A stretch of 64,000 nucleotides of DNA from CAWVWD01 sp965662365 (GCA_965662365.1 CBFIHR010000013.1:1-64000); one strand, 5' to 3'. Positions 1 through 8,825 are shown, counted from the stretch's first letter. The notes: a model not told the origin generated them from the letters alone. Translations and numbers: made by a program.

Positions 1-1764
1 ATCTGCTGCTGACCATTCGCTTGATTCTTTTCCTTCGTTCTTTTTCATTACGTCTAATGCTGCACGTAATTCCGGAATATCTTTAAACTGACGACGAACT
101 TCTTGAATCATATCCATCGCTGCTTTTCCTACAGAATCCATAGCCATAGATGAGAATAAGAATGGTAACATTCCACCTAAGAATAAACCTGCCATTACGA
201 TAGGATTCGCCACATCAATATTATCAATATTTGCAGTAGTCATAAATGCTGCAAACAATGCTAAAGCCGTTAAAGCCGCAGAACCAATTGCAAAACCTTT
301 ACCAATCGCTGCTGTCGTGTTACCAACTGCATCTAATTTATCCGTTCTTTCACGAACTTCCTTTGGTAATTCAGCCATCTCAGCGATACCACCAGCGTTA
401 TCAGAAATTGGGCCATAAGCATCAACTGCTAATTGGATTCCTGTATTTGCTAACATACCAACTGCTGCGATCGCAATACCGTATAAACCTGCAAAATAAT
501 GAGCTCCAACAATCGCTGCTGCTAAAATGATAATCGGAATCGCTGTTGATTGCATTCCTACACCTAAACCAGCGATGATATTTGTCGCAGAACCAGTCGC
601 TGACTGATTGACAATACTTCTTACAGGACGAGTTCCGAAACCTGTATAATATTCTGTAATCAAACCAATACCAACACCTGCCAATGCACCAATGATAGTT
701 GCATAGAAAACACCCATTGCAGTATAATCAATAGCATCTACACCTGTTCCTAAAGTCCATGTTTCAGGCAAAACATTTGTAATAATAAAGAATGATGCTA
801 CAATCAAAATACCTGTAGAACCAAACTCACCAATATTCAATGCCGTTTGTGGGTTTCCACCTTCTTTCACGTTCACCATAAAAGTACCGATGATAGAAGT
901 TACGATACCAGCACCTGCTAACATTAATGGTAAAACGATTGGGCCAAAACCATCAAATCCTTCTGCAAAAGCACCTGTATTTGATCCTCCCATCATTGCT
1001 AAACCTAAAACCATCGTAGCAATAATAGACCCAACATAAGACTCGAATAAATCCGCTCCCATACCGGCAACATCACCAACATTATCACCAACGTTATCTG
1101 CAATTGTTGCGGGGTTTAATGGGTGATCTTCAGGAATACCAGCTTCTACTTTTCCGACTAAATCTGCTCCAACATCCGCTGCTTTGGTATAAATACCACC
1201 ACCAACACGAGCAAATAAAGCAATAGAAGATGCACCGAATGAAAATCCAGTTACAATATTTAAGATTCTGTTCATTTGACCATCAACTGCTACATCGTAC
1301 ATGTTCGTGTAGATTAATAGTAAAACACCTAAACCTAATAAACCTAAACCAACAACACCTAATCCCATAACAGCACCACCACGAAAAGCGACTTTCAATG
1401 CCTGGCTCAATCCTGTACGAGCAGCGTTTGTTGTTCTTACGTTTGCTTTAGTTGCGACGCGCATTCCGATAAATCCTGCCAAAGCCGAACAAATCGCACC
1501 AACGATAAATGATACCGCAACCAACGCACTTGAATTTTTCTCATCAGCAGAAAACGCTAATAACACAGCGACCAAGACTACAAAAATTGACAAAATCTTG
1601 TATTCTGCTTTTAAAAATGCCATCGCACCGTCAGCGATGTATTTAGCGATACGAGCCATTTTTTCACTTCCCGCATCTTGTTTTCCTACCCATGATGATT
1701 GCCAAGCCATGAAAGCTAAAGCAATAGCACCTAAACCTGCAATTCCTAATAATAAAGTTCCCAT
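1..1764 (-). CDS. hppA: membrane-bound ion-pumping pyrophosphatase, 5' part (runs off left edge)
   Basis: This integral membrane enzyme hydrolyses pyrophosphate and pumps Na+ and/or H+ across the cytoplasmic membrane. The first 588 codons are visible; the C-terminus lies beyond the left edge. Translation starts MGTLLLGIAGLGAIALAFMA, a first membrane helix. The signature PEDHPLNPATIADNVGDNVGD lies around residues 200-225 and carries the acidic residues that bind Mg-pyrophosphate. At residues 481-490 the sequence is GNTTAAIGKG. Ala485 and Gly488 are the residues of the K+-dependent subfamily; K+-independent H+-pumps have Lys and Thr there. K+-dependent members include the Na+ pumps and Na+/H+ dual pumps, but the pumped ion cannot be settled from this part. 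A TAATTTTG -7 box lies at 1842-1849. The family call is very safe. Confidence 0.96.
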   Translation of the reverse strand, partial: MGTLLLGIAGLGAIALAFMAWQSSWVGKQDAGSEKMARIAKYIADGAMAFLKAEYKILSIFVVLVAVLLAFSADEKNSSALVAVSFIVGAICSALAGFIGMRVATKANVRTTNAARTGLSQALKVAFRGGAVMGLGVVGLGLLGLGVLLLIYTNMYDVAVDGQMNRILNIVTGFSFGASSIALFARVGGGIYTKAADVGADLVGKVEAGIPEDHPLNPATIADNVGDNVGDVAGMGADLFESYVGSIIATMVLGLAMMGGSNTGAFAEGFDGFGPIVLPLMLAGAGIVTSIIGTFMVNVKEGGNPQTALNIGEFGSTGILIVASFFIITNVLPETWTLGTGVDAIDYTAMGVFYATIIGALAGVGIGLITEYYTGFGTRPVRSIVNQSATGSATNIIAGLGVGMQSTAIPIIILAAAIVGAHYFAGLYGIAIAAVGMLANTGIQLAVDAYGPISDNAGGIAEMAELPKEVRERTDKLDAVGNTTAAIGKGFAIGSAALTALALFAAFMTTANIDNIDVANPIVMAGLFLGGMLPFLFSSMAMDSVGKAAMDMIQEVRRQFKDIPELRAALDVMKKNEGKESSEWSAAD

Positions 1765-2297
1765 CTAATAATACTGTTTTTATAATTTGGATTTTTGTTA
1801 AAATCTTAAAAAATTGTTAAACACGTTTTGCTAAACGACCGCAAAATTATAAAAATAATCATATAGTTAAGGTATTATTAATAGAGTAATTCCTCAAATA
1901 ATTATAAATATATAGAAATCTATATATCTAAAGTGTAAAAATCACACGATAATATTTAAATCGTTGAGGTTGAATATATTGGAAATTCAATTATTCTACA
2001 TTTTATCTATTCTTCGTACAAAAAATATAATTCACCTATTTTTCGTAATCAATCCCGCCTCTTTCCAATCGAAAATACTTAAAATTTTAACAGAATTTTT
2101 TACATCTATTTTTAATTATTTTAGTTGTAACTATTGATTTATTAATAAATAATAATCATTATTGTGTATCGAAAGCGATATAAGCCAAATTTTATTAAAA
2201 TATATAAATTGTAAATTATATATTGATTTTCAAGAATATTGATGGGCAAAAGTCAGCGTAAGCAAAATTTGCAAAACATCACAAAAATTCAACTAAT
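1765..2297. other. intergenic region between divergent hppA and dksA-like gene
   Basis: This 533-bp AT-rich spacer holds the divergent promoters of hppA (minus) and the DksA-like gene (plus). On the minus strand a TAATTTTG -7 box is present at 1842-1849. I see no coding sequence, RNA gene or strong hairpin in it. Confidence 0.5.
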
Positions 2298-2669
2298 ATG
2301 AATAGTCAAGAGGTCACTGTTCGATATTCTGATAAAGACTTAGCAGAGTTTAAATCAATTATTGAAGAAAAATTAGCGAAAGCAAGAAAAGAGTTTGAAA
2401 CAATACATAACGAATTATTGGAAATGGAATCTAATAATTCTAATCACTTTAATGACATCAACGAAAGTAGCTTGTCTTACGAACGAGATTACTTATCAAG
2501 AATGGCAGACCGACAAGGGCGATTTATTCGGGACTTAAAAAACGCACTTCTGCGAATTCAGAATAAGACGTATGGCATCTGCAGCGTCACGGGCGAGTTG
2601 ATTGATAAACGCCGATTGAAGGCCGTTCCGCACACAACAAAAAGTATTAAGGCAAAAATGAAACAATAA
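2298..2669 (+). CDS. TraR/DksA-family protein lacking the zinc-finger cysteines
   Basis: The 123-residue protein has a charged coiled-coil N-terminal half (residues 10-90) and a C-terminal segment with the DksA-finger motif YGICSVTGELIDKRRLKAVP. Classical DksA/TraR proteins carry a C4 zinc finger; here only one Cys (in GIC) remains and the others are replaced. This pattern is common in Bacteroidota DksA-like proteins, which probably act at the RNA polymerase secondary channel without zinc. The start ATG follows an A-rich leader and no Shine-Dalgarno site is visible. It reads away from hppA and is followed by a small basic/acidic protein. The role in transcription control is inferred from the family. 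Confidence 0.85.
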   Translation: MNSQEVTVRYSDKDLAEFKSIIEEKLAKARKEFETIHNELLEMESNNSNHFNDINESSLSYERDYLSRMADRQGRFIRDLKNALLRIQNKTYGICSVTGELIDKRRLKAVPHTTKSIKAKMKQ

Positions 2670-2740
2670 AAAGTTATTGGCGTTTTTCCTGTTTTAATAA
2701 TCTATTTCTATTTTTTTAACAAAAATCGTATTTATTAATC

Positions 2741-2998
2741 ATGCGACAGAGTAACAAGCAACATGGCAAGAAAAAGTCGAAGTTGCAACCAAAAGGTAAG
2801 ATTAAGTACCGTAATTTGAAATCAAATTACACACGTTTTGAAGAAGGTGATTTTGATGTGAACTACAAATCAAAGCGAAAACAGCGTTTTAATGATGAAG
2901 ACAATTACAACGACACATCGTCAAAATCTCAAAAAAACCGAGAACGTACCAAAATTAATTACGAATATATTGACGATGACGATGATTTCAATTACTAG
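2741..2998 (+). CDS. small highly charged hypothetical protein
   Basis: I do not recognise this 85-residue protein. The N-terminal half is strongly basic (Lys/Arg/Gln, for example HGKKKSKLQPKGK), the centre mixes charges, and the C-terminus is an acidic run (YIDDDDDFNY). It has no signal peptide or membrane segment and is predicted to be largely disordered. It lies 71 bp after the DksA-like gene on the same strand and ends 15 bp before a strong terminator, so the two genes may share a transcript. Such a composition would fit a nucleic-acid-associated protein, but this is only inference. Confidence 0.6.
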   Translation: MRQSNKQHGKKKSKLQPKGKIKYRNLKSNYTRFEEGDFDVNYKSKRKQRFNDEDNYNDTSSKSQKNRERTKINYEYIDDDDDFNY

Positions 2999-3013
2999 GT
3001 AAAAGATAGAAAA

Positions 3014-3050
3014 GCATCGAAGATTTTTCATAATCTTCGATGCCTTTTAA
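3014..3050. terminator. bidirectional intrinsic terminator
   Basis: A perfect 12-bp stem (GCATCGAAGATT at 3014-3025, AATCTTCGATGC at 3032-3043) with a 6-nt loop is followed by CTTTT on the plus strand and preceded by an A-rich tract. It separates the convergent genes ending at 2998 and 3053. Confidence 0.85.
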
Positions 3051-3052
3051 TA

Positions 3053-3853
3053 TTACAAATACATATATTCAATCAATTCTCTAACGATTGCCTCCACCGT
3101 ATCACGCTCTAAGACAGAGGTTACTCTTAAAGTCCTTTTCTCATTATCTTTTTTCGTAACAAAAGAAACAACCTCACCAAACTGTTTTTTTTCAGCCCGA
3201 GCAATCAAACGATTATTAATATCATAAACGACAAAAACCTCAATAATTTCACCCTCCTCAAGTTCCGTCTGCCGTGCATACGTTCCGATAGCTACCGTTC
3301 CTTGCTTAATCGTTTTTCCAAAGATATAAATAGTCGCATTTCTATTGCGTTCCGTCAGCTCATACTCGTTCTCACCTCCATTGATAATAATGACATCAGG
3401 CTTTGATTGTGTTATTCTATCCGCTTCCGCTTCATATTTTGCTTTAAACTCTCCGGCATACTTCATTTTGAACTTTTCTAAACCGTCCTCATTAATACCT
3501 TCATTACTCAAAACCTCACTATTATAAAAATGCTTCATGATAAATTTGAGTGTACTGCCCGTCATCGGCTGATCGATTTCAAACTCTTCCTCCGTTTGAA
3601 GGTTTAAGAAAACAATATAAAGTGCGACCGTTTCTCCAACTTGAACAGATTCACGTTTGACAAAAAACAACTCCGTTCCATCCACACTTTTTATCGTATA
3701 ATTTTTTGCAAAAAGAATATTACTACTTTCTTCCTCGTACAAACAATACAATTCTTTGTCAATCGTCACCCTACCTTTTTTGACTTTAATATCTTGGCTT
3801 TGAGCCAAAAATGATACGATCGAAAAGAGCATTAACAAGCTAAATTGTTTCAT
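3053..3853 (-). CDS. secreted hypothetical protein
   Basis: This 266-residue protein begins with a clear Sec signal peptide (MKQFSLLMLFSIVSFLAQSQ; cleavage expected around residue 19). The remainder is soluble, with many Glu and Lys residues and alternating beta-type segments. No catalytic motif or known domain is apparent. It lies alone between dnaX (145 bp upstream on the same strand) and the shared terminator at 3014-3043, so it may be read as a single-gene unit. I cannot assign a function; periplasmic or extracellular location is inferred from the signal peptide. Confidence 0.7.
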   Translation of the reverse strand: MKQFSLLMLFSIVSFLAQSQDIKVKKGRVTIDKELYCLYEEESSNILFAKNYTIKSVDGTELFFVKRESVQVGETVALYIVFLNLQTEEEFEIDQPMTGSTLKFIMKHFYNSEVLSNEGINEDGLEKFKMKYAGEFKAKYEAEADRITQSKPDVIIINGGENEYELTERNRNATIYIFGKTIKQGTVAIGTYARQTELEEGEIIEVFVVYDINNRLIARAEKKQFGEVVSFVTKKDNEKRTLRVTSVLERDTVEAIVRELIEYMYL

Positions 3854-3999
3854 GGATTTATAATTTTAGTGGTTAGACTTTATCCTTAATAATTTTGAAT
3901 AAAGCGAAAGTATCTTTCTTAATCGGCGTTGATTACTTTAGGTAACTCAGACCCACCGTTTTGAATCGCTTCAAAACTTAATCGTTAGTCGGCACAAAA

Positions 4000-5688
4000 C
4001 TACTTATCAGGTAATAAGCCAAATCGTTTCTGTAACTCATCAACCATAGGGTTGACTTCTCGCATCAATTTGTACTTTTCACGAGGTGATAAAAATTGTG
4101 GTTGTTTTATTTTTTTGGGTTCTGGTATATCTGTTTTACTAACTTCAATGACTATCGACAACTCCGGTGCCTGTAACTTTTCTCGAAGATAAAGAATCAA
4201 ATCTCGTTCTTCGGACAAAGCACTTTTGTTGAAATTCGAAGTAACTTGAACGGTAATCGCTTGACCATTTAGTTTTAAAACAGCCGTTTTAAAAGCGTTC
4301 TTAGTTCGATTAGATGTAATTTTTTCATCCGTGTATTTTTTCCAGTACTTTTCTAACGTTGCCTCCGAAAACTCGACTGCTACAGGTTTTGAAGTTTCGG
4401 CTTCTTTCGTAACCTCCGCTTCCAAACTATCTAACAAACTACTTTTTTTCTTTTTTAAAGTAACTGTTTTTTTAATAATCGGCTGTTTAGTCTCTTCAAC
4501 TTTGGTAGTTGTTACAGGTGCGTTTTCGTAGGTTTTTACGTCAAGGTTTTTTTTTTCTGCGACCGCTTGTTGAGCATACTGAGCAGCATGAACCGCTTTT
4601 TGAATGTACGTCATTCTTATCAAAGCCATTTCGACATGCAAACGCTTATTTCGAGCCATTTTATAATTCACGTCACAATCATTGGCAATAGCCAAAGCAG
4701 ATAATAATAAGGAAGCTGGCGTGATTGCCGATTGTACTTGATAGCGTTTTTTGAGTGCCTGACCAGCCTCTAAGAGCTTCAGCGTCGCTTTATCTTGACA
4801 CACCAAAATATTTCTGAAATGCTCTGCCAGACCTTCAACAAAAATACTTGGATCAAAACCTTTGCGTAAAATATCATCAAAAATCAGTAAAACTTTCGAT
4901 ACATCCTCTGCCAACATCGCATCGACAACACGGAAATAATAGTCATAATCCAATACATTCAAATTGGTAATGACATCATCGTAAGTAATTTCTTTTCCTG
5001 AAAACGATACAACTCTATCAAAAATAGACAACGCATCTCTCAATGCACCATCTGCTTTTTGACTAATAATATGCAAAGCATCGTGTTCCGCTGTGATTCC
5101 TTCTTCGGCACAAATTCCTTCCAGGTGTTTGACAATATCGGCTACTTGAATTCGATTGAAATCGAAAATTTGACAGCGAGAAAGTATTGTCGGAATGATT
5201 TTGTGTTTTTCGGTCGTCGCTAATATAAACTTGGCGTACGGAGGTGGCTCTTCTAATGTTTTCAAAAAAGCATTGAAGGCTTGAGTCGAAAGCATATGCA
5301 CCTCATCAATAATAAAAATCTTAAATTGTCCTTTTTGAGGCTGAAAACGAACCTGCTCGATTAATGCTCGAATATGTTCGACACTATTATTCGAAGCAGC
5401 ATCTAACTCCGTGATATTGAATGAGCCGTTATCATTAAAGGATTTGCAAGAGCCGCAAGTATTACATGGTTCGTGATCTGCTGTAGGCGTTTCACAGTTA
5501 AGGACTTTTGCCAAAATTCTCGCACAAGTTGTCTTTCCGACTCCTCTTGGGCCACAAAATAGAAATGCGTGTGCCAAATGATTGTTTGCCATGGCATTTT
5601 TCAAAGTATTTGAAACATGCTGCTGACCTACAACTTCATCAAATCGCATAGGGCGATATTTCCGAGCCGATACTACGAAGTTTGACAC
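4000..5688 (-). CDS. dnaX: DNA polymerase III subunit tau (with candidate gamma by recoding)
   Basis: This is the clamp-loader ATPase that loads the beta sliding clamp and links the replicative polymerases. It is 562 residues long. The AAA+ module has Walker A GPRGVGKTT at 46-54, a four-Cys zinc site (CETPTADHEPCNTCGSC, about 65-82), Walker B IIDEVHML and the SRC sensor motif. Domain III is followed by a Lys/Thr-rich linker and a C-terminal tau-specific region. Within the linker there is a 10-A run at codons 378-381 (4547-4556) and an A AAA AAG heptamer at codons 411-413 (4450-4456). Shifts at either site meet stop codons quickly and would give gamma-like proteins of about 382-416 residues. 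A TAATTTTG -7 box lies at 5788-5795. Confidence 0.97.
   Translation of the reverse strand: MSNFVVSARKYRPMRFDEVVGQQHVSNTLKNAMANNHLAHAFLFCGPRGVGKTTCARILAKVLNCETPTADHEPCNTCGSCKSFNDNGSFNITELDAASNNSVEHIRALIEQVRFQPQKGQFKIFIIDEVHMLSTQAFNAFLKTLEEPPPYAKFILATTEKHKIIPTILSRCQIFDFNRIQVADIVKHLEGICAEEGITAEHDALHIISQKADGALRDALSIFDRVVSFSGKEITYDDVITNLNVLDYDYYFRVVDAMLAEDVSKVLLIFDDILRKGFDPSIFVEGLAEHFRNILVCQDKATLKLLEAGQALKKRYQVQSAITPASLLLSALAIANDCDVNYKMARNKRLHVEMALIRMTYIQKAVHAAQYAQQAVAEKKNLDVKTYENAPVTTTKVEETKQPIIKKTVTLKKKKSSLLDSLEAEVTKEAETSKPVAVEFSEATLEKYWKKYTDEKITSNRTKNAFKTAVLKLNGQAITVQVTSNFNKSALSEERDLILYLREKLQAPELSIVIEVSKTDIPEPKKIKQPQFLSPREKYKLMREVNPMVDELQKRFGLLPDK
4450..4456 (-). promoter_or_regulatory. candidate programmed -1 frameshift heptamer in dnaX
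   Basis: On the coding strand the codons read TTA AAA AAG AAA AAA AGT AGT. The heptamer A AAA AAG is in the phase required for -1 tandem slippage and is identical to the one used in Escherichia coli dnaX. After slippage the reading continues GAA AAA AAG TAG, so the product would be 413 residues plus EKK. A further run of seven A (4443-4449) follows directly. I did not find a convincing downstream stem-loop. Confidence 0.6.
4547..4556 (-). promoter_or_regulatory. A10 tract in dnaX, candidate transcriptional slippage site
   Basis: Ten consecutive A residues on the coding strand span codons 378-381 (Glu-Lys-Lys-Asn). Nine A would give a TAA stop after E-K-K-T-L-T; eleven A would give TGA after E-K-K-K-P. 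Stops in both shifted frames are what is seen at the A9 slippage site of Thermus dnaX. The function here is inferred. Confidence 0.5.
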
Positions 5689-5906
5689 TTGCTTTTTTTT
5701 TAATTGACCGTTGACGGTTGACGATTAACGACAAACATCAAACAGGCAAACGATTATTATTTTATAAAATGAAAGAACTCAAAAGTACAAAATTATCAAA
5801 TAGGTTTATAATCATTTCCTAAAAAGACCAATTTTGATGAGTAGTTATTGAGCTACATTTCCTCTGTGTGACGTAAAAATAATTCGTAAAATGTACAAAA
5901 AATATC

Positions 5907-7727
5907 CTAAAACGACTGTAAGTTTACCAACTTTCGATAAATGCCATTTTTTTCTAATAATTCATGGTGTGTGCCTTGCTCCACAATTTCGCCTTCCTGC
6001 ATCACCACAATAATATCAGCGTGTTGAATCGTCGATAAACGGTGAGCAATTACAATTGAAGTCCGATTTTGCATTAATTTAAATAAAGCATCTTGTACCA
6101 ATTTTTCAGATTCAGAATCTAAAGAAGAAGTCGCTTCATCTAAAATCAAAATCGAAGGATTTTGTAAAACTGCCCTTGCAATCGTCAATCGTTGTCGCTG
6201 TCCGCCGCTTAGTTTTCCGCCACCATCGCCAATTACCGTTCGATAGCCATTCTCTGTTTGAATAATAAAATCGTGAGCATTAGCGACTTTTGCAGCAGCG
6301 ATGACTTCCGCTTCCGATACATTTTCTAACCCAAAGGCGATATTATTAAAAATAGAATCGTTAAATAAAATCGGTTGTTGTGACACAATCCCCATCATTC
6401 CTCGCAGGCTTTTCAATCGATAATCTCGAATATCCACTGAATCCACTAAAATTTGACCATTTGTCACATCATAAAACCGAGGTAATAAATCGGCCATTGT
6501 CGTTTTTCCGGCTCCCGATAGCCCAACTAATGCGACAATTTTTCCTTTCGGAATAATCAAATCAACTCCTTTTACGACTTCCGTTTGTCCGTCATAGCTA
6601 AAATGAATATTTTTATACTGTATATTTTTTTGAAAATCATCAATCGGAATTGCATTTGCTTTTTCTTGAATCGCAATCGGTGCATTCAAGATTTTATCAA
6701 TACGCTCCACTGCCCCCAAGCCACGCTGAATACTATAAAACGCACCAGAAAGCGACTTCACCGGTGCTACAATATTATAAAACATACCAATAAACACAAA
6801 AAACTTAGAAGCTTCCAATTCATCATTAAATACCAAATATCCGCCATACCAAAGCAAACAAACTAAGACACAAATCATCAAAAACTCCGTCACCGGCGAA
6901 GCCAAACCGTTTCTTAAAATCAAACGAATCGATAAATTTTTCCATTGATTGTGTTCATTTCTAAATTTCTCCGATTGATACTTTTCGGCATTAAATGCTT
7001 GTATGATTCGCAAGCCAGAAATAGCTTCATCAATAATCGATAAAGTATCGCCTAATTTATTTTGAACATTGAGCGATTTCTTTTTCAACGTTCGACCTAT
7101 CGCACCGACAATCAATACAATAATTAAAACCGGCCCTAAAGTAAACAACGCCAATTTTATATTAATAGAAAAAATTGTAATCAAAGAAATAATCACCACA
7201 AACGGTTCTTTAATAATCGTTTCGATAATTTGTAAAATACTACCTTCGACCTCCACGACATCAGCCGTAATTCTTCCCATCAGATCCCCTTTTCGCTCTT
7301 CCGAAAAAAACGACAAGGGCAAAGCCAATAATTTATCAAAAATATTACTTCGAATATCCGTCACGACACCTTTACGGACAGGCCCCATTAAGACGATGGC
7401 TAAATACCGAAATAGATTCTTAAACAAAAACATCAGGGCAATCGTCTTACAAACCCAAATCAAAGCCGCATTTTTACCCGAATTTTGGATATAGCTACCC
7501 AGGGTATAATTCAACCAATCAAAAATATAATTAACAGAATAATTGAAAGTTGGCTCAACCGTCGCTACCTCTGTCATACCAAAAAGTACCTTTAAAAAAG
7601 GGTCAAGCAGTATAAATACGAAAGTAGCCAATATTGCAGATAACAAATTGAACAAGATACTCCCAAAAGCATAGCCTTTGTAGCGGTTGACGTATTGAAT
7701 GATTTTACCAAAACTACTATTTCTCAT
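5907..7727 (-). CDS. MsbA-type ABC exporter (permease-ATPase fusion)
   Basis: This 606-residue half-transporter has an N-terminal six-helix exporter domain (residues about 15-325) and a C-terminal ATPase. Walker A GLSGAGKTT lies at 402-410, followed by Q-loop SQQP, signature LSGGQRQR, Walker B SILILDEATSSLD and the H-loop AHRLST. Homodimers of this family flip lipid A or export lipids, peptides or drugs. The lpx cluster elsewhere in the window makes a lipid A flippase role attractive, but specificity cannot be read from sequence. The start ATG lies only four bases after a TAACTTTG -7 box, so the mRNA may be leaderless. It follows dnaX's promoter region on the same strand (218 bp away) and is a separate unit. 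Confidence 0.9.
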   Translation of the reverse strand: MRNSSFGKIIQYVNRYKGYAFGSILFNLLSAILATFVFILLDPFLKVLFGMTEVATVEPTFNYSVNYIFDWLNYTLGSYIQNSGKNAALIWVCKTIALMFLFKNLFRYLAIVLMGPVRKGVVTDIRSNIFDKLLALPLSFFSEERKGDLMGRITADVVEVEGSILQIIETIIKEPFVVIISLITIFSINIKLALFTLGPVLIIVLIVGAIGRTLKKKSLNVQNKLGDTLSIIDEAISGLRIIQAFNAEKYQSEKFRNEHNQWKNLSIRLILRNGLASPVTEFLMICVLVCLLWYGGYLVFNDELEASKFFVFIGMFYNIVAPVKSLSGAFYSIQRGLGAVERIDKILNAPIAIQEKANAIPIDDFQKNIQYKNIHFSYDGQTEVVKGVDLIIPKGKIVALVGLSGAGKTTMADLLPRFYDVTNGQILVDSVDIRDYRLKSLRGMMGIVSQQPILFNDSIFNNIAFGLENVSEAEVIAAAKVANAHDFIIQTENGYRTVIGDGGGKLSGGQRQRLTIARAVLQNPSILILDEATSSLDSESEKLVQDALFKLMQNRTSIVIAHRLSTIQHADIIVVMQEGEIVEQGTHHELLEKNGIYRKLVNLQSF

Positions 7728-7731
7728 TCGG

Positions 7732-7739
7732 CAAAGTTA
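7732..7739 (-). promoter_or_regulatory. -7 promoter box of the MsbA-type gene
   Basis: The minus strand reads TAACTTTG, a full match to the Bacteroidota -7 consensus TAnnTTTG. It ends four bases before the ATG at 7727, which places transcription start at or next to the start codon. No good -33 TTG was seen at the expected distance. Confidence 0.5.
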
Positions 7740-7810
7740 CACGGAAACTCAGAACCTGTGTTTAGAAAAAGAAAAATTTTATGATAAGAAGGTCAGAATT
7801 AGGCAAAAAA

Positions 7811-7838
7811 AAGAGGGCTATTATTTAAAACAGCCCTC
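7811..7838 (-). terminator. intrinsic terminator on the minus strand upstream of the MsbA-type gene
   Basis: On the minus strand a GAGGGCT/AGCCCTC stem (arms 7832-7838 and 7813-7819) is followed directly by eight T. The plus strand has no T run after it, so the signal is directional. No recognised gene lies immediately upstream on that strand; it would end a transcript coming from the 7.84-8.1 kb gap. Confidence 0.75.
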
Positions 7839-7896
7839 AACCCCAAAAAACAAAATGAAAACAAGTACTTATATATCTTAAATAGTTATTCTTTCT

Positions 7897-7959
7897 CTAC
7901 TTCTTAAATTCAATTCGGCATTCAGACGCAACTAATTTAGAACAGTCACATTTTACCAT
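7897..7959 (-). CDS. possible 20-residue Cys-containing microprotein
   Basis: The ORF has 20 codons and begins MVKCDCSKL; it holds Cys at positions 4, 6 and 14 (C-x-C then E-C) and ends in IEFKK. Its ATG follows a small hairpin and an A-rich leader typical of this genome. A promoter-like sequence lies about 140 bp upstream and a strong terminator about 60 bp downstream. I do not recognise a family. A C-x-C pair could bind metal, but coding potential of such a short ORF cannot be shown from one genome. Confidence 0.25.
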   Translation of the reverse strand: MVKCDCSKLVASECRIEFKK

Positions 7960-8100
7960 TTTTTCTATTTTAATAGAAAAGTGATTTTTTGAACGGAAAC
8001 TGTAATTCTGATAATTTACGCTTATTCTACCACATTAGAATTTGCAGCATTTCTATAATAAATTTGATATAGAATTACAATTAGACGAATATATCCGACC

Positions 8101-8133
8101 CAAAAGTAAATTTTTATTCTGAAAATGTACAAA
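8101..8133 (-). promoter_or_regulatory. promoter-like element in the 7.7-8.9 kb gap
   Basis: The minus strand has TTTG (8130-8133), a 21-bp spacer and TACTTTTG (8101-8108), matching the Bacteroidota promoter form. Transcription would begin near 8096 and run to the terminator at 7811-7838. Confidence 0.4.
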
Positions 8134-8825
8134 AGACTATGTCAGAGAATTGTATTAATCTTTTTTCAGTTGAAAAAAGATTTTATAATGTGTTTGCATA
8201 CCCCGTCTTAAATAATTTTATAAGTCATTAATAATTAATGTTTTATAAATTATCCACTTCAAGGTGCTTATTTCTAAATAAATAATTAGGATCACTATTT
8301 TTATAACTCATTTGTGTTTTCACTAAAAACGAAAACTAATGAATTACAAATATAGAATAATTACTTAATATGCTAAAATATTTTTCATCATTATTAACAT
8401 AATAGCTCATAAAATTATTTCAATGGAGAAATACATGTAAAATACCTAAAATAATTTCTTACTATTTTTTTACAGAAAAAATTAAACCCACAAACAGTCA
8501 CATATAATAAATCATTGAATATATATTAAAATGAAAATCATTCTAAAATTTTTAATAAATTACTGTAAATCAATAAGTTAAGCAACAAAAAAGTAATATT
8601 ATGAAATATGTCACATATTGATCAACCAGTACGAATATTGATACGTAAATGTCACATTAACTTAAAAAAATGTTTTTTATTCAAAAAAAACATTTTCAGA
8701 AAATATTAATCTCAATAAGATGATATTAAAAAACTTACGATTTAGGAAAAATCAATAATACTTAATTCCCTCCTATTCATACGTTTATTTTAATTTATTC
8801 CATCACTGTTTTTATCACCTCATTT

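Larger units (their letters stand above)
7805..8096 (-). ncRNA. possible small minus-strand transcript of about 290 nt
   Basis: The unit is bounded by a promoter-like pair at 8101-8133 (minus strand TTTG, 21-bp spacer, TACTTTTG) and the directional terminator at 7811-7838. Inside is a hairpin with arms TTTTCTAT/ATAGAAAA just before a 20-codon ORF. It could be a small RNA, a short mRNA for a microprotein, or both. The boundaries are inferred from sequence signals only. Confidence 0.35.

Noticed and set aside
8608..8712. 34-codon ORF in the AT-rich gap
   Set aside because: It overlaps A/T hairpins and has no leader, promoter or recognisable sequence; chance is a sufficient explanation.
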